Notes: generated from the sequence alone by a model not told the origin. Shown: positions 13,901-28,739, numbered from the stretch's first letter. The stretch: DNA of 64,000 nucleotides from Gordionus sp. m RMFG-2023 (GCF_954871325.1 NC_088778.1:24165120-24229119); one strand, 5' to 3'. Made by a program: numbers and translations.

Positions 13901-16900
13901 TAAATGAAAAAATTATTAGTAACAAAAAGTTGGCAAACCTTACGACTAAAAAGCAACTTAAAGCAATATCCTGAATATTTTATCAATGTTTAGTGCTCAA
14001 TTGTAAATTATTATTCCGTTTGGTAGACAGTAGAAATATTTTTAAAAATATGGCATTATGCTAGAATGATAAATATAAAAGAAACTATATATCTGGCATG
14101 CGCTAATATTTAGTGCCTTAATAATACTTCTAATTCCTCAATCAAATATGAGAATCATAAAAAGAAACTGGCTATAAACAGAATGGGAACTACGACGTCA
14201 TTCTTTAAGCGTGAAGTTAGACAATTGTTTGGGAAAATCTGAAACTTATACCAAACCATTAAGTAAGGCTTTATTGGAACATTTTATTGTTTTTTTCTGT
14301 TTGGTAGATGATTTAAGGAGAAAAGAATTATCGGTAAAAAATAAAAAATGTCAAAGTTAGCATATGAGAACAGAGAATATAGAGATTATAATTATCTGGT
14401 CTGCGTTAATATTTAACTTAGTAATTCTTTAAATTTCGCCAGCTACAAAAAAACTAAATTAAGAAGCAAATACAAACTATGATATCACGCCTTAAGCGTA
14501 TAAAATCATTCTAAGATATGTGAGCATTATCTTGATATTTATGTCAATAATTAGTGTATATTTATTTCATACCTTTTAGTGGTCTTTATCGCAAAATAAA
14601 AATTAATTTCCAAGATTGAAATTATGTTAGAAGGAAAATTATAGAAGCTATGAAATAATCTAAGGTATGATTAATACCTAATAAAAGAAAGAAAGAATAT
14701 TTAATAGATATTAAGCAATATAAATTACATTATTAAATTTATTAATGACTTTTTTTAAATTTACAAAAATATTCGGGGGTTATAGGGGGCGGGGTTTAAC
14801 CCCAAACCTCCCCTTGTCTACGCCATTTCGTAATACCTACTCAATGAATTTATATATTTACCTTAAACATTCATTTCTAAATTATATAAAAATCTATGAA
14901 AGACCTGTATAATTTATATTAATTCAAAGATTCAGAGGCAAAATTTTCTAAAAATCATGTGATTTTCTAAACACGTTACAATACATTTACAGTGACATCA
15001 GATTTTGCAAGTATAAGATTTAAAAAATAAGACATTGACTGTATATAACAGCATTGATGTTAGCATATACATAGTACATTTATAGCCTCCAGCTTAATAT
15101 ATGTCTTAAAACGTTTTAATTTACCGCTTCCTCTTAACCTTATTTCAAAAAATATAAAAATATTATTTGATAGATATTTCTCATCAAAGTGCGCAAAATG
15201 CTTCCAAGGTCTACAAGCTAACGATTGGGTCAGAAGGGCAAAGAACTACATATACCATTTGGCTTGCTTTGTGTGCGACATATGTAAGCGACAATTATCA
15301 ACAGGGGAGGAGTTTATAATGTGGGAAGATCAAGTTATTTGCAAAAACCATTATTCTGAACCAGAGGATGATTTAGAAACTTATGAAGGTAATATCAAAT
15401 AGAAATTTAATTGTTTTTTTAACCATCACTTTGATTTAGATTGTTATATTTATTTCAATTTTTTTTATATAAATTGGTTTGAAACGGTTAATCCATTTAT
15501 AGTGTATTTTTAAGGTGTAAATAGTTAAGTATGTAATAATATTTTAAATTATATATATCACTAATTAAGAAAGGCGGCGATAATTTAATAGGTTTTCCCA
15601 ACATACGTAGTAGGTTTTACATTTTAAATCATTAAATGAGCGCGTTTTATTTAGAGATTTTATTTTTCGAAAATATATTATGTGTATAATATCCACCCTG
15701 TAAATTTCAGACAATGTTATTACCAACTTTTAAGAAACCTTAATTTATATTAATTTTTTCATCGTTATTCCATATTTTTAATGTAAATTCTTCAAATGTT
15801 AATATTATGGCCAGATAACACATAGTATTTGGCCAGTCAATATTTTGTATATTGACTAGCCAGAAAAACAACTTTTACATCTCATCTAGCTCATAAACTA
15901 CTATTATAGATAGAGCTTTGATTCAATTTTATTTTAAAGATTAATAATTAGGCTACACATTGATATAAAATTTGTTTGGTTAAACCCAAATTTTAATATC
16001 TTTTTTTTTTAAAAAGCAAAAACATGGCCATTTGTGCCACATTTCCCCTACATAAATGAAAAACGGTTAAAAATAATGATAATTAATTATTAAAATTTAA
16101 TGAAATGAAAGTTTTCGAGATTTTATATTTGAGACAAAAAAAAATCAAGTAGGTATAAGTGTTTGTATATTCTCGTTTTATTTAAAAAGATTCCTTATGA
16201 TATGCATTAGAAAATATTATATTAAAATAGAAAAATTCTAACACTAATATTTCTTCCAAATTTTTGCAATATTTCCATCTATTTGGCTCAATTATTTGTA
16301 AATACAGGAGTTATGACTAACCACAAAATGCAAATATCATTAGAATTAAAATTAATTTAATAATTTTTATATAAATCGTTTAGTTCCTCTTTGTTTCCTT
16401 CTACAATAAGCTCAAATGTTAACAAAATTCTTTCAAAATTATTATTTTCTAAAAATCTTTTTAGGTGAAACGTGAGTCACAAAGGCAATTATAAATATTT
16501 GCTTTGAAAATTGGTTATTATCAAATAATTTTAGATTTACATTTTAAAATAAATTTTGGGTTTCAAAGTTTTATTTGCCCTAATCCATAGACTTTGATTT
16601 TATTAAAATAAAGTAATAAAGAATGTCAGCACTGCAAATCAATATAAAAAAGAGCGAATTAAAAGTTTTTGTTATAAGGGTAGACTTTTTTCTTCTTCTC
16701 AGAATGTCTATTATATTTTTCATTTAATTTCACAATACCCGCTCATGCGAAGTAAACTTGGGTTGTGCAGAAGCCCTTAGGTAAAGTAATGTATTTCCGT
16801 AACATTCCCAGTTAGTGAATTTCAGGGGCCCCTACACTTTCTGAGCGAATGAAGCAGAATACCCCCCCTGAAAAGTACCCCATTGAAAAGTACCCCCCCC

Positions 16901-19900
16901 CCTCGAAAAAATGATAATTATTTTATGACACCCATAAATTTCAAAAATAATTTTTATTGCATCAATTTTTAATATATAATATAAATAAAATGCAAAAAAT
17001 ATATACTTTATAAATATTATTTTTAAATTAATAATTTAGATAAATTAGGGGAAGAGAAAACGAAAGAATTTATAATTTCATCAATATTTAATTGTTTAAA
17101 TAAATTTTTTTCCATTTATAATATGGTTAAATTATTGAGAAATGAATCTTTCATGGTACTACGAAGTCTTGTTTTAATTAATTTAATTTTACTCGTGACT
17201 CTTTTGGCAGTACATGAGGTTGTAGGAATGGTTAATAAATATTTATATAAAATTCTTAAATTAGGGAAAGCAAAAAAATTTAAAAATAGACGATAAGGTA
17301 AAATAAATTTTTAAAAAATATAAATAAAATGCCCTTTACTCTCAACCCTTTAATATAAAAAATATAACTTATCAATCCAAAATAATCCTTTCTAATAATA
17401 TTAAATAAATATAATAAACATTACTAATTCTACTTTATTCATCAATATATAACTATAAAAATATTAAATCTTCCCCAATCAAAACCGTCTTCAATATCTC
17501 CACTCCAAATCCAAACAAAGAATTTTCTTTTCTAACAACAACCCATGTGATAATTTTGTTTTCCTCCCATCCACCAGTTATTTTCCTGTCAGAAAATAAC
17601 TGACATTTGATGTATTATATTAAATTTATTTCTTCTTTTTTTCAACAGCTACAACATAAATGAATAGTTTTTTCAATCTTAATCGTAAGTCCTTGAATTA
17701 TCATCATCATCAGAAGAAGCTAAATAATGTATTGGTAAAAATATTTTAATTAAATAAATTTACAATTCTCAGAATCTGATAAATCTTTAGATTCTTGAAC
17801 GGTCATGAGTAATAATTACATTCCCCATTTTGGCCATCTTATAAATATTTCAAACTTCAACATTTCTTCGAAAATTTGACTTGAATTTAAATTGTAAAAT
17901 TCACAGATATCCTCGATATCTTCTTTAATAATTGATTTTTCTGCCATTTCCTTTGGCGTAAAAAATGATGTTTGATGTAAAAATTTCATCAAACCATCAT
18001 TAAATCTTTCGTTAAACTGCATATGTTGTATTCATTAAAATTTAATAAAGCTAAATTAATATTTATTAAAAGTAGAGAGATGAATTTCTTGTTCTACTTT
18101 ATCAAATCTCTGCTCTGTGTCTGCCTATAAAAAAATATAGCAGAGATAAAAAATAAAAGTAATTAAATGACCTCAGGTTCACTAATTTCATGATCATTAT
18201 CAGAATCATCAGATACTATATTTTCTTCTAACATATTTTCTTTATTATTAGGACACTTTTAAAAGATAATTATATTAATTAAAAATATTTATTATACCAA
18301 CAGCATTAAATTCCCAATCCTTACTTCTTTTTTCTTAAATTGCGATTTTTAATACCCTTTATAATAAGATAAGTATAAATAATTAAATATTTAATAAAAA
18401 AATTACTTTGCTATTTGTCCAATTTTAAGTAACATTCTTAAAAGCTACTATTTCAGATCTTTATATCGTTAAAATTAAGCCCACCATGTCTTTTTCTAAT
18501 GTGATCTATCCATTTATCATCTCTTATATTATGCGATTTGCAATTTTTAATTAGGCATTTGTATTTTTTTTGGTTAATATTTTTAGGCATATTTTAAAAT
18601 TAGAAAAATAATTTATGACAAGAAATCTCGGATAACAACCTAATTTACTAAACATCTACCAAAAAAATATTAAGTTGGGGGGGGGGAGGTGTCTTATTAT
18701 TACATTTATAAACCAGAAATCACTTGATCATGATGGATGTAACAAGACAGTAGAAGAATTAAATAATAAATAAAATTTAAAAAAAAAGAAGTACCCCCAC
18801 TCAAATTTACTGAAGCAGTTGCTTCGGACCCCCTTCCCCGTTGTAGGGGCCACTGGTGAATTTAAGGTTCACTTTCACTTAGATTTTCACATCAATTTAA
18901 GGATGGAGAGAAATAGTAATTATTTGATAATTTGTCTTATAAGACTTGTGAGAGGGATCATATAATATATATAAAATGATTACAAACAAATAGAACACAG
19001 AAAAATTCAGATATTATAGTCCTATTCATTTCAGACAGCAAAACTCGTCAAATCAAATATAATATCTTAGTAAGGATACCATTAATTCGGATATAATAAT
19101 TATAATCATATGCTGTTAGTTATCTTAAACTTTGATATATTTATTTAAAGCAGAGAACTCTTAATATACAAATAGGGGCATTTAGCATGGAGAGGGGAGG
19201 GCATTGGCCTATCCAATATTTCCCTATAGGGGGAAACACTATCGGTTGATTTTTTTGAAAATTTATTGGAGATCTTTAGGTCTACTTATTGTTGGCCTTT
19301 GGCCATAATTTATTTATCTAAAAATAATTTCGATTTTTCACTTTTTTTTTATAAAATGCTTTTTTTCTTGAAATTTTGAATTATAGTCATTATTTAAAAA
19401 ATTTCTTTAAAATTCTTCTTTATAGTGATATATTTATGCATTTTGGGGAATGATGGGGGTGGGACGTATAGGGGAAATCAAGAACATAAAAATTTGCGAT
19501 GGAGGGGGATTTCCTTACCCCTGACTTGGTTACATGTCTGGGGGGGGGGTGTAACGAAAGATTAATTGAAATTGAGGAAAGGTAGAAAGGGTTAGGAGGT
19601 AACTTTGATTTTTATTCCTTATATTTTTTTGCTAATTTTGATATTGGTAGTAGGTAAAAAAATTTATAATTCTCCCTGATCTCACAAAGATATCACTATT
19701 TTATACGTATAAAACATTGACGGCAAATCCTAGGCTAAAATCGATTTTAATATTCATTCAAATTTATATTGTATTGTCTTAAATAATATCCACTAAACAA
19801 ATAGAATGAAAAATATAATAATAATTAAATGCATTTTCTAGAAAATCCTTACAAGTGGTTTTATTTTCCCTGCTATTATTATAGGCTATTCACGATTTAT

Positions 19901-20838
19901 ATTTAAATTATATCAAGATAATATGGCGATGGTTTATATATACAATAAAAAACATATAAAAAAACATAATTTTGTTTTATATAACACGTCTGTAAACTTA
20001 AATTGAGAAATGTATAAATAAATATTGTTAAGTTTTTTTTTACCATTCTCAATTTTTTTTATAATTTTTTTATAGTGATAAAAAATATTTGATTTTATAC
20101 GGCCCGACCCATGTACCCAGGCCGAGCTCAAGCTTGGGCCGGTCCTGCAGATCTCTGACTTATATTAAGAAATTTATAAGGATTTTTTTTATAAATATGT
20201 TTTCAAAAAAATTATTTACAAACATTTATAAATAAATTCATTTAGACTCATCAGATTCCGAAACTAGACACCTTTCCCACAAATCCAAAAGAGTGCGTAC
20301 AACCTTTACAGAAGAACAGATCAGGGTTAATAATTATATATCATATTGAATTTTTGTTATATTTTATTAAAAACTTAAATGATAGATATTGCAAGCCAAT
20401 TTCATGATTGACTGTAATCCGGATGGCGGAGATTTAGAACGTATTTCCCAATTCACCGGATTAAGCAAAAGAGTTGTGCAAGTTTTTAAATAAAAATTTT
20501 GCAATTTGAATAATTTTGAACAATTTTAAGAAAATATATTATTCCTATTAAATTATTTTCTTCTATCATGCATTTTTCTTAAGGTGTGGTTCCAAAATTC
20601 GAGGGCGAGGCAGAAAAAGTATATCAAACCATTGGATACATATATGGGTTACCCTTGCTTATATCCTCAATATTACAGGCTTTCCAACTTTGAACCCAAC
20701 TCATCGGATACTTATGCCAGCAATATTATAGAATACAAATGCAAAAAAACAGATGATGTTCTCAGTAATAGCGATCATTGTGAAAACTCTTGCCATACCC
20801 CAGATTCAGACATACAAGAAAATGTTATTAGCCCTTAA
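10991..20838 (+). CDS. Awh: LIM-homeobox transcription factor, Arrowhead (LHX6/LHX8) type, five exons, complete
   Basis: Exons 10991-11169, 15174-15388, 20246-20325, 20386-20481 and 20584-20838 join in frame at GT/AG sites to give 274 aa, close to the roughly 275 aa I recall for fly Arrowhead. LIM1 ligands are C5, C8, H26, C29, C32, C35, C54, D57; LIM2 ligands are C66, C69, H88, C91, C94, C97, C116, H119, with the LHX6/8-type stretch NDWVRRAK and KRQLSTGEEF. The homeodomain runs from about residue 145 to 204 and keeps W48, F49, Q50, N51 and R53 (VWFQNSRARQKK); TTFTEEQ and NPDGGDLERI match Arrowhead rather than vertebrate LHX6. The last splice falls between homeodomain residues 46 and 47, a classic position. 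The start is the ATG just before CSVC; an untranslated upstream exon is possible. It should be a nuclear DNA-binding protein acting in cell-fate specification (family knowledge). The C-terminal 70 residues show no domain. Reading frame is unbroken and splice sites are intact, so it looks functional. Confidence 0.93.
12295..12581 (-). repeat. Dispersed inverted-end repeat, 'CATAGGCGTA' family, copy in LIM-homeobox intron 1
   Basis: Ends read CATAGGGGTACCCAGGAT at the left and, on the other strand, CATAGGCTTAGCCACGG at the right. The interior holds the family hallmark words TTATTAGCTTAAGATGATAT, ACGAGAACAGGG and a run of C next to the left end. Flanks TTATAATCA and TTATAACGA could be an imperfect target duplication. 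No coding content; a non-autonomous DNA element (MITE) is the best reading, probably hAT-like. Confidence 0.6.
13811..14828 (+). mobile_element. Non-autonomous hAT-like element in LIM-homeobox intron 1
   Basis: The left end (CAAGTAGCGTAACTAG) followed by GCCAGCATAAATGAAAAA, and the right end, match in reverse the two ends of the 2.9-kb hAT element at 42947-45864. The right end carries GGGGGCGGGGTTTAACCCC then TTGTCTACGCCA, the degenerate complement of CAGTGGCGTAG. Flanks CGAATAC and CGTAATAC suggest an eroded 8-bp target duplication. The interior has no transposase but contains two or three degenerate units about 285 bp apart: GTTTGGTAGA at about 14015 and 14298, and CTGGCATGCGCTAATATTTA at about 14090 against a related form at 14395. 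It looks like a deletion derivative, moderately old. Confidence 0.7.
16823..18855 (-). mobile_element. hAT element, 2033 bp, with 8-bp target duplication GTGAATTT
   Basis: Terminal inverted repeats CAGGGGCCCCTACA (left) and CAGTGGCCCCTACA (right, other strand) are flanked by identical 8-bp duplications GTGAATTT at 16815-16822 and 18856-18863. Both the 8-bp size and the CAG-G ends are hAT hallmarks. The minus strand carries remnants of the transposase gene in the expected order, from a zinc finger near the right end to the dimerisation region near the left end. At 2 kb it is shorter than an autonomous hAT element, so a central part of the transposase is missing. It sits in intron 2 of the LIM-homeobox gene on the opposite strand. 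A perfect target duplication suggests a younger insertion than most repeats here. Confidence 0.9.
17115..18590 (-). pseudogene. Decayed hAT transposase gene (ZMYM1-like type)
   Basis: Read on the minus strand. A 45-aa frame (18590-18453) holds a zinc-finger-like pattern: YKCLIKNC, then HIRKRH, i.e. C-x4-C ... H-x4-H. Acidic and glutamine-rich pieces follow (EENIVSDDSDNDHEISEPE near 18240-18180; ADTEQRFDKVEQEIHL near 18120-18060), separated by a short stretch that begins GT and ends AG. A 68-aa frame (18022-17816) has YNLNSSQIFEEMLKF, typical of the helical body. The C-terminal piece (about 17240-17115) reads LLTIPTTSC then IKLIKTRLRSTMK, the hAT dimerisation region. Stop codons and frame changes separate the pieces, and the DDE core is not visible, so no active transposase is expected. 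Confidence 0.75.
19180..19545 (-). repeat. Dispersed 'CATAGGCGTA' family repeat in LIM-homeobox intron 2
   Basis: Contains the family words in reverse orientation: AGGTCTACTTATTGTTGGCC, TGAATTATAGTCATTATTTA, TCTTTATAGTGATATATT and AAATTTGCGATGGAGGGGG, with a G-rich block at both ends. About 365 bp, non-coding. The nearest relatives are the copies at 10389, 23855, 48025 and 49571. Confidence 0.65.
20099..20158. repeat. GC-rich CCCGG-word repeat fragment
   Basis: A short stretch with GGCCCGACCC, CCCAGGCCGAGC and GGGCCGGTCCTGCAGATCTC. It shares the closing words CTGCAGATCTCT with the copies at 44915-45232 and elsewhere. It lies about 90 bp upstream of the third exon of the LIM-homeobox gene. 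Confidence 0.5.
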
Positions 20839-22495
20839 TTAATACCTTTTTAAAAGATAGCCATAACATGTTACAGTGCAATATATTATATATTTTTTAT
20901 AATTGTTATATTTAATCTTAATTGTATAACTTTATATTATTTGAGTAAAACTATCTTTAAGAGTCATTCTAGTTCTAAGATAAAATCTTATATATATATA
21001 TATATATATCAGTTATATTATATATACGTCGTATTGGAATATGGAATCCATGGGGATACGGAATCTCTCAATTTTAAATAATTTGCTGAAGCAGATTTTT
21101 AAATTTCAAAAATCTAATTTGACAGGAAAAGTATTTCAGCATATATAGGGTACTCACAATGTAAATTTCAGACAATTTTACCATGAACCTTTATTAGCCG
21201 TTCTATTAATTTTTATATATATTCTTCATATAAATTAATAATTTTATGGCGAAAATTGTCTAAAATTAATAGGGTAGGTACTCTACACATGCTGGAATAC
21301 ATTTCTTAATTAAATTATAATTTTAAAATTTAAAAATCATCCCCGGTAAATGATTTAAAGTTGAGAGATTCAATCCCCACGGATTCCATATCTTATTACA
21401 ATATATATTTTTTTGATAATTATCTATTTATTGTGTCGAATTTTGAGGTTAAGAATTTTTGAGAGCAGAATTTAATATTCTTAAAAAAAATATGACATTT
21501 AAAATTATGTTGTATAATTGGATTATTTTATTTAAGTTACCGCCAATTACACCATAGAATATAATGAATGAATAATAAATATAGACTTATTATTATTATA
21601 TTAGATCACATGGTATTATATTGCCTCAATCAATTTTATTCAAACACTTCATTTTATCAATTCTATTTCTCTAATATTAACATGGTTTTCTATATCCCCT
21701 TTATTTGAAACCTTGGTCACATCTTTTTTCTATAAACTTGTTTCTTAGGTGATAAAACAGAATTTGAGAAATTATCTACAGAAAAAATATTCAAGAATTT
21801 ATAAAGTATTAATAACATTAAATGTATGATTTAGTTTTATAAGTTTTTGTAGAATATAAATTTTTTCAAAATATATACTAACTTGTCATATCATATAAAT
21901 AACCTTAGCTCATATCGGGCTCATAATTTTTTTTAAAAATTCTATTACCCAAGGACATTTTGACTTAAAACATTACGTACCGCGAATACTTTGTCTGATC
22001 ACCAGTTTATTATATTTTTCTTACTAAGATCTAACCTCAATCATCGCTTAATGATTTATATTTTTAATTACCTAAGTTTTGGGACTACCTTGAACATAAA
22101 ATCTATTATAAAATCTACCATTTAATCTTGGTTAAATATATGTTAATTTGATCGAAGGATAAAAGATTATAAGCATTTTAATTCAATTGTATTTTACAAA
22201 TCGCAGCCTTTTAATGTCAATAATCCCATGATCTTCTTCATTAAATTTTTGTCTCATATAAATTCTGTCTCTACCTTACCTATTAATTCAGTCAATATAA
22301 GGGTGAGCAGGTGCTACCATTTCCGCAGGTTGTATAAAAATGAACCTGTTTACAAAAAAATATTTATTTAATAACTCGTAGTACCATGTATTAAATTATT
22401 TATTTAAAAAAACTATTAATAATTTCGAATATTCTTAAGCAATTTTCTAACATGATTCGATTAAGTTTTATGTTTATCTTTTATTTATAACAATG
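20839..22495. other. Downstream of the LIM-homeobox gene: AT-rich, one MITE
   Basis: Includes a (TA)n run at about 20993-21010 and the MITE at 21031-21404. I see no canonical AATAAA within the first 700 bases after the stop, so the polyadenylation site is not placed. From 21405 to 22495 nothing is recognisable. Confidence 0.5.
21031..21404. mobile_element. MITE-like inverted-repeat element downstream of the LIM-homeobox gene
   Basis: Long imperfect terminal inverted repeats: left GTATTGGAATATGGAATCCA followed by TGGGGATACGGAATCTCTCAA; right, on the other strand, ATAAGATATGGAATCCGTGGGGATTGAATCTCTCAAC in part. Length 374 bp. A subterminal pair, AATTTCAGACAATTTTACC and GCGAAAATTGTCTAAAATT, extends the palindrome inward. 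No coding content and no clear target duplication. It begins about 190 bp after the stop codon, so it may lie in the 3' UTR. Confidence 0.65.
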
Positions 22496-22740
22496 ACCTG
22501 CAGAGGTGCCATCACACCGGGCCCGGTTTTTTTTTATGAAAAAATTTTTCGGCCTGACCTCTGGATTTTATATTTTTAGGCCCGGCAAAGGCTTTTTTTT
22601 TTAAAAAAAATTTCAGGCTCGGCTCTGATTTTTTTAAAATATATACTTATTATTTATTTTTATAGCTAATAATGGTGATTTCAAATATTTGGTTTTAAAA
22701 TATAATGCCCGGGCCGGGTATTATTTTTTGAAAAAATTTC
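22496..22740. repeat. GC-rich CCCGG-word repeat, left end CCTGCAGAGGTGCCAT
   Basis: Begins CCTGCAGAGGTGCCATC, the same opening as the copy at 41810 (CCTGCAGAGGTACCATT). It continues with units CGGGCCCGG, TTTAGGCCCGGC, CAGGCTCGGC and CCCGGGCCGGG, each separated by T-run/A-run spacers (TTTTTTTTAAAAAAAA). The opening word and the CGGGCC-rich subterminal zone resemble ends of some hAT-like elements, but no target duplication was found. Confidence 0.55.
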
Positions 22741-23854
22741 TGATTTATAATAAACATCATGTAGTAATTTACAAATTTATTAACGATACTTTTAGCTTAA
22801 AATGTATTGTATGTAACCAATACTGATGCAAATTTTTGATGCAATGATACCGATACAAATACTTTCCACTATATGTATGCAATACGATACATAACATGGA
22901 TATTTTTTCAATACATTTTTGATAAATTTTGAATAATTTATTGCTAATTAAGAATTATATCTATATATTAAAAATAGTATAATACATGCCTGCAGATAAA
23001 ATATGTATAGATTAATATCAATTAAATTATATTATTATATGATTTTAACAATAAAATATTTTCTGGAGACATCCCCTCCTATCAGTAAAATTTTTGTCGC
23101 ACTGTAAAAGCTCAAATGGCGTGCTGTAAAGGATAGTATTACTGTATTTAATAAATAATTGCTTAATATTAGGGAAATTATTAAAAATGGCGAAATCTAT
23201 TTTTTGGGCTGAAAATCTAAAAAAATATTTTCATCAAATTATTTTTAATATTTATATAATATAATGTAAAATAACTTGGTTTTGGATTAATTAAAAAATT
23301 TTATTTGTAAATATTTATGCATAAATTACATATTTTTTATATTTCTAAATTTTTAAATTATACTAGAAAGTAAACTTATGTAAGATATAGAAAATTCGAA
23401 TTAATAATCAAATAAGCAATTTAAAGATTTATATATATTTTACTATCATTTAAGAATAAAAACTCGATTTATTGATACCGGTACATAAAATTGGCGGAGA
23501 AGTTGTCGATATTTTGAAATTTCAAAAGTATCTTATATATCATATGATACCCAAAAATGTTTTACCTTAATAACTCTGGTACTTTGATTAATAATTAATT
23601 TATCAAGTAAAATTCTATAAAAATTTCGTATCATAAGCCGTATCCATAAGGGGCTACCCCCAACAAATTTTGGCCCCTAAGCATGGCTTCCTAAAAAAAT
23701 TCGGCTTTTAGAAATCGCCTCCAAAAATATTAGGTATTAAATTATTAAATTTTCATTCGCCATTAAACATTAAATCTAATTTAAAAAAACAACAAAATTT
23801 TAGATAAATAAGTCTGTTAAAACAGAAAACCTTTAAGGGTCATTTAAATTCAAT
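22741..23854. other. No gene; ATCGATAC/ACCGGTAC-type words
   Basis: AT-rich. Near 22800-22910 and again near 23470-23590 the sequence repeats words such as GATACCGATACAAATAC, CAATACGATAC, GATACCGGTAC and GATATTTTGAAATTTC. These may be the two ends of one decayed element, but I could not prove a terminal repeat. 23640-23720 carries a CC-rich patch possibly belonging to the next repeat. Confidence 0.4.
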
Positions 23855-24240
23855 ATTTTCTTAAATATCATTTTTTAAAATAAATCCCCCTCCACCCAAA
23901 AAATGGATACAATATATCATAAGGAAGAATTTGAAAGAATTAGTAAAAGTGAATAACTTTTTAAAATAAGGATTATAAATTAAAATTTTTAGAAAAACAC
24001 TTTTATAAAAAAAATAAGTGAAAAACTTAAAATTAAAATATAATATAGCCAAAGGCCTACTATAAGTGGACCTAAAGATCTATTTATGGGAACCCCGCCT
24101 CATCATGGGGTTTCTTCTATAGGATAATTCCAGATACCCCTATGCAATGGTCAATAATTAGTGGACGTAAAGATCTTTTAAAATTTATAGAGAGACTCAC
24201 ACCTAATAGTGCCCCCCCCCAACTCTTTAGAAAAATCCAC
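23855..24240 (+). repeat. Dispersed 'CATAGGCGTA' family repeat with duplicated tail
   Basis: Plus-orientation family words are present: TCTTAAATATCATTTTT, CCACCCAAAAAATGGATACA, GGAAGAATTTGAAAGAAT, GTGAATAACTTTTTAAAATA and ATAGCCAAAGGCCTACTATA. One end of the unit (CCAGATACCCCTATG) is reached at about 24143, after which a second tail (AGTGGACGTAAAGATCTTTT ... CCTAATAGTGCCCCCCCCC) follows. This is best read as two overlapping copies or an internal duplication. Confidence 0.6.
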
Positions 24241-24245
24241 TCCTA

Positions 24246-25057
24246 TAATTGCAGTATATTCCCTTTAATTCGGGCAATTTTAGTCTTTACCGCAAAATAA
24301 ACTGTTACAGAAAGTTAGAATATATATTTGGTAAATATAAATTGGGACATTGTATATCGCTCCCTGTTTTAAGCATAAAAGCCTAAATCTTGCTAATCGA
24401 AGAAATAATATCTATGAAAAGGATTTCAACAATATAAGTTTTACACATAATTTAATCGATTTCAAAAAGTCGTAAGTTTTTAGCTGTTTTATTATTCTGA
24501 ATGAAATAATATGTATGCCAAAAAATATATTAAGAGTATATATAAGAGTAAAACAGAAGAGATGCAAAATTTAAATAATAGAGATCGATTGCTGACAAAT
24601 TACGATATTTTAGCGTTGAGATTATTTTATATTAAATTAAATAGTATTTTACCTTATTTATAAACTTAACTATCATGCATACATTCTGTATAATATTGGA
24701 TCACGCCTTCTATTTTAAAATAATGTATTTGCAGATTTATAACTACGTATAAATCATACGTTTTATTTTTAAATTTTTCAAATAACAATCATTTCATAAA
24801 GTATATTATGTCGTAATAATTCTCCAGCTATATTTTAAATGTAAATCACAATCTGGAATCTTAACTCTTTAAGTTTTATTTTTTTCCCCGTTTTCTTCTC
24901 TCTTGTAATGCTTTCTTCTCGAACAATCAATGACTCTTATGTAACTACTGTCAGCGAAATATAAAAAAAAAGCTATATTAGTTTTTAACACTGGGAAGTC
25001 TCTCGTGAAAGAATAGGGAATAATATTTTCTCAAACCTAACTTCTCACAATAGCAAG
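24246..25057. other. Upstream region of the TSSK-like kinase gene
   Basis: No recognised gene or repeat in 24246-24950. The last 110 bases hold a TATA-like word (see separate entry) and a short leader without an upstream ATG close to the start codon. Confidence 0.4.
24958..24966 (+). promoter_or_regulatory. Possible TATA box of the kinase gene
   Basis: AATATAAAA lies 92 to 100 bases upstream of the kinase ATG, a plausible distance for a short 5' leader. In such an AT-rich genome this word is expected often by chance, so the call is weak. Confidence 0.2.
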
Positions 25058-28180
<3,123 letters not shown>

Positions 28181-28257
28181 TTAATTTTACAAAACATTTT
28201 GTTTTTTTAATATATTGATTTTTTTATATAAAAAAAATGAGAGAATCACGGTTTATC

Positions 28258-28263
28258 AATAAA
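28258..28263 (+). promoter_or_regulatory. Polyadenylation signal of the kinase gene
   Basis: AATAAA occurs 78 bases after the kinase stop codon, a normal 3' UTR distance. Weak only because the background is AT-rich. Confidence 0.45.
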
Positions 28264-28461
28264 ATGGTTAGCTTATAAGAAATTAAATAATTTTTGGATA
28301 TGGATGGATGTTCTTCGCAATTCTTTGGCGTAAAATATTATTTAGGGGAAAAAAGTAATTTTCATACTTTTTCTTAAAAGTTCTTTAAAATATCGAGGAA
28401 TTTTAGATAAAAGTTAAATGGTATAACCCCAACTGAAGCAAATACCGTTATCACAGCTTTG

Positions 28462-28620
28462 TAGTGTTGTTTATTGGCCCGATCAATATTTTAGCCAAAA
28501 TAATATTATATAAGACTGGAGATTTTGCTCTGGGATGGCAGAAAGGTTTGAACCTCTATTTACCAAATCTCGAGGCTTACATAATAATATTTTGGAATAT
28601 TAATCGGGCAATTACAAATC
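28462..28620. mobile_element. Relative of the TAGTGTTG hAT MITE family
   Basis: Starts TAGTGTTGTTTATTGGCCC, then GATCAATATTTTAGCCAAAA. The right side holds the inverted partner ATATTTTGGAATATTAATCGGGC. Internal words (TTACCAAATCTCGAGGC) resemble those of the copies at 8277 and 37337. The right terminus is unclear and no target duplication is seen. Confidence 0.5.
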
Positions 28621-28739
28621 ACCCTAGAGAAGAGTGAATGCTTAAAAGATTGGACCTGCAGATTTCCAGGGAAAATTGGGGTACCCTGAGATCTGTCTCA
28701 TTTTTTTCCTATGATTATAATGAAATTGAGGGCATCACT

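Larger units (their letters stand above)
11170..15173 (+). other. Intron 1 of the LIM-homeobox gene (4.0 kb)
   Basis: The donor GTAAAT follows codon 59 plus two bases, and the acceptor TAG precedes the LIM2 exon. Besides the separately listed dispersed repeat (12295-12581) and hAT derivative (13811-14828), the intron is AT-rich with no recognised coding sequence. At about 11285 the words GGGCGGACTGGC resemble a hAT-type terminus, but I found no partner end. GC-rich words near 11340-11450 and 12900-12960 look like further repeat debris. Confidence 0.85.
15389..20245 (+). other. Intron 2 of the LIM-homeobox gene (4.9 kb)
   Basis: Donor GTAATA follows ...ETYE plus one base; the acceptor TTTAG precedes the exon that opens the homeodomain. 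It carries the listed 2.0-kb hAT element, a 'CATAGGCGTA' repeat and a GC-rich repeat fragment. A patch at about 15600-15860 shares the words GTAAATTTCAGACAAT with the MITE at 21031 and may be a decayed relative. The rest is AT-rich with no recognised feature. Confidence 0.85.
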
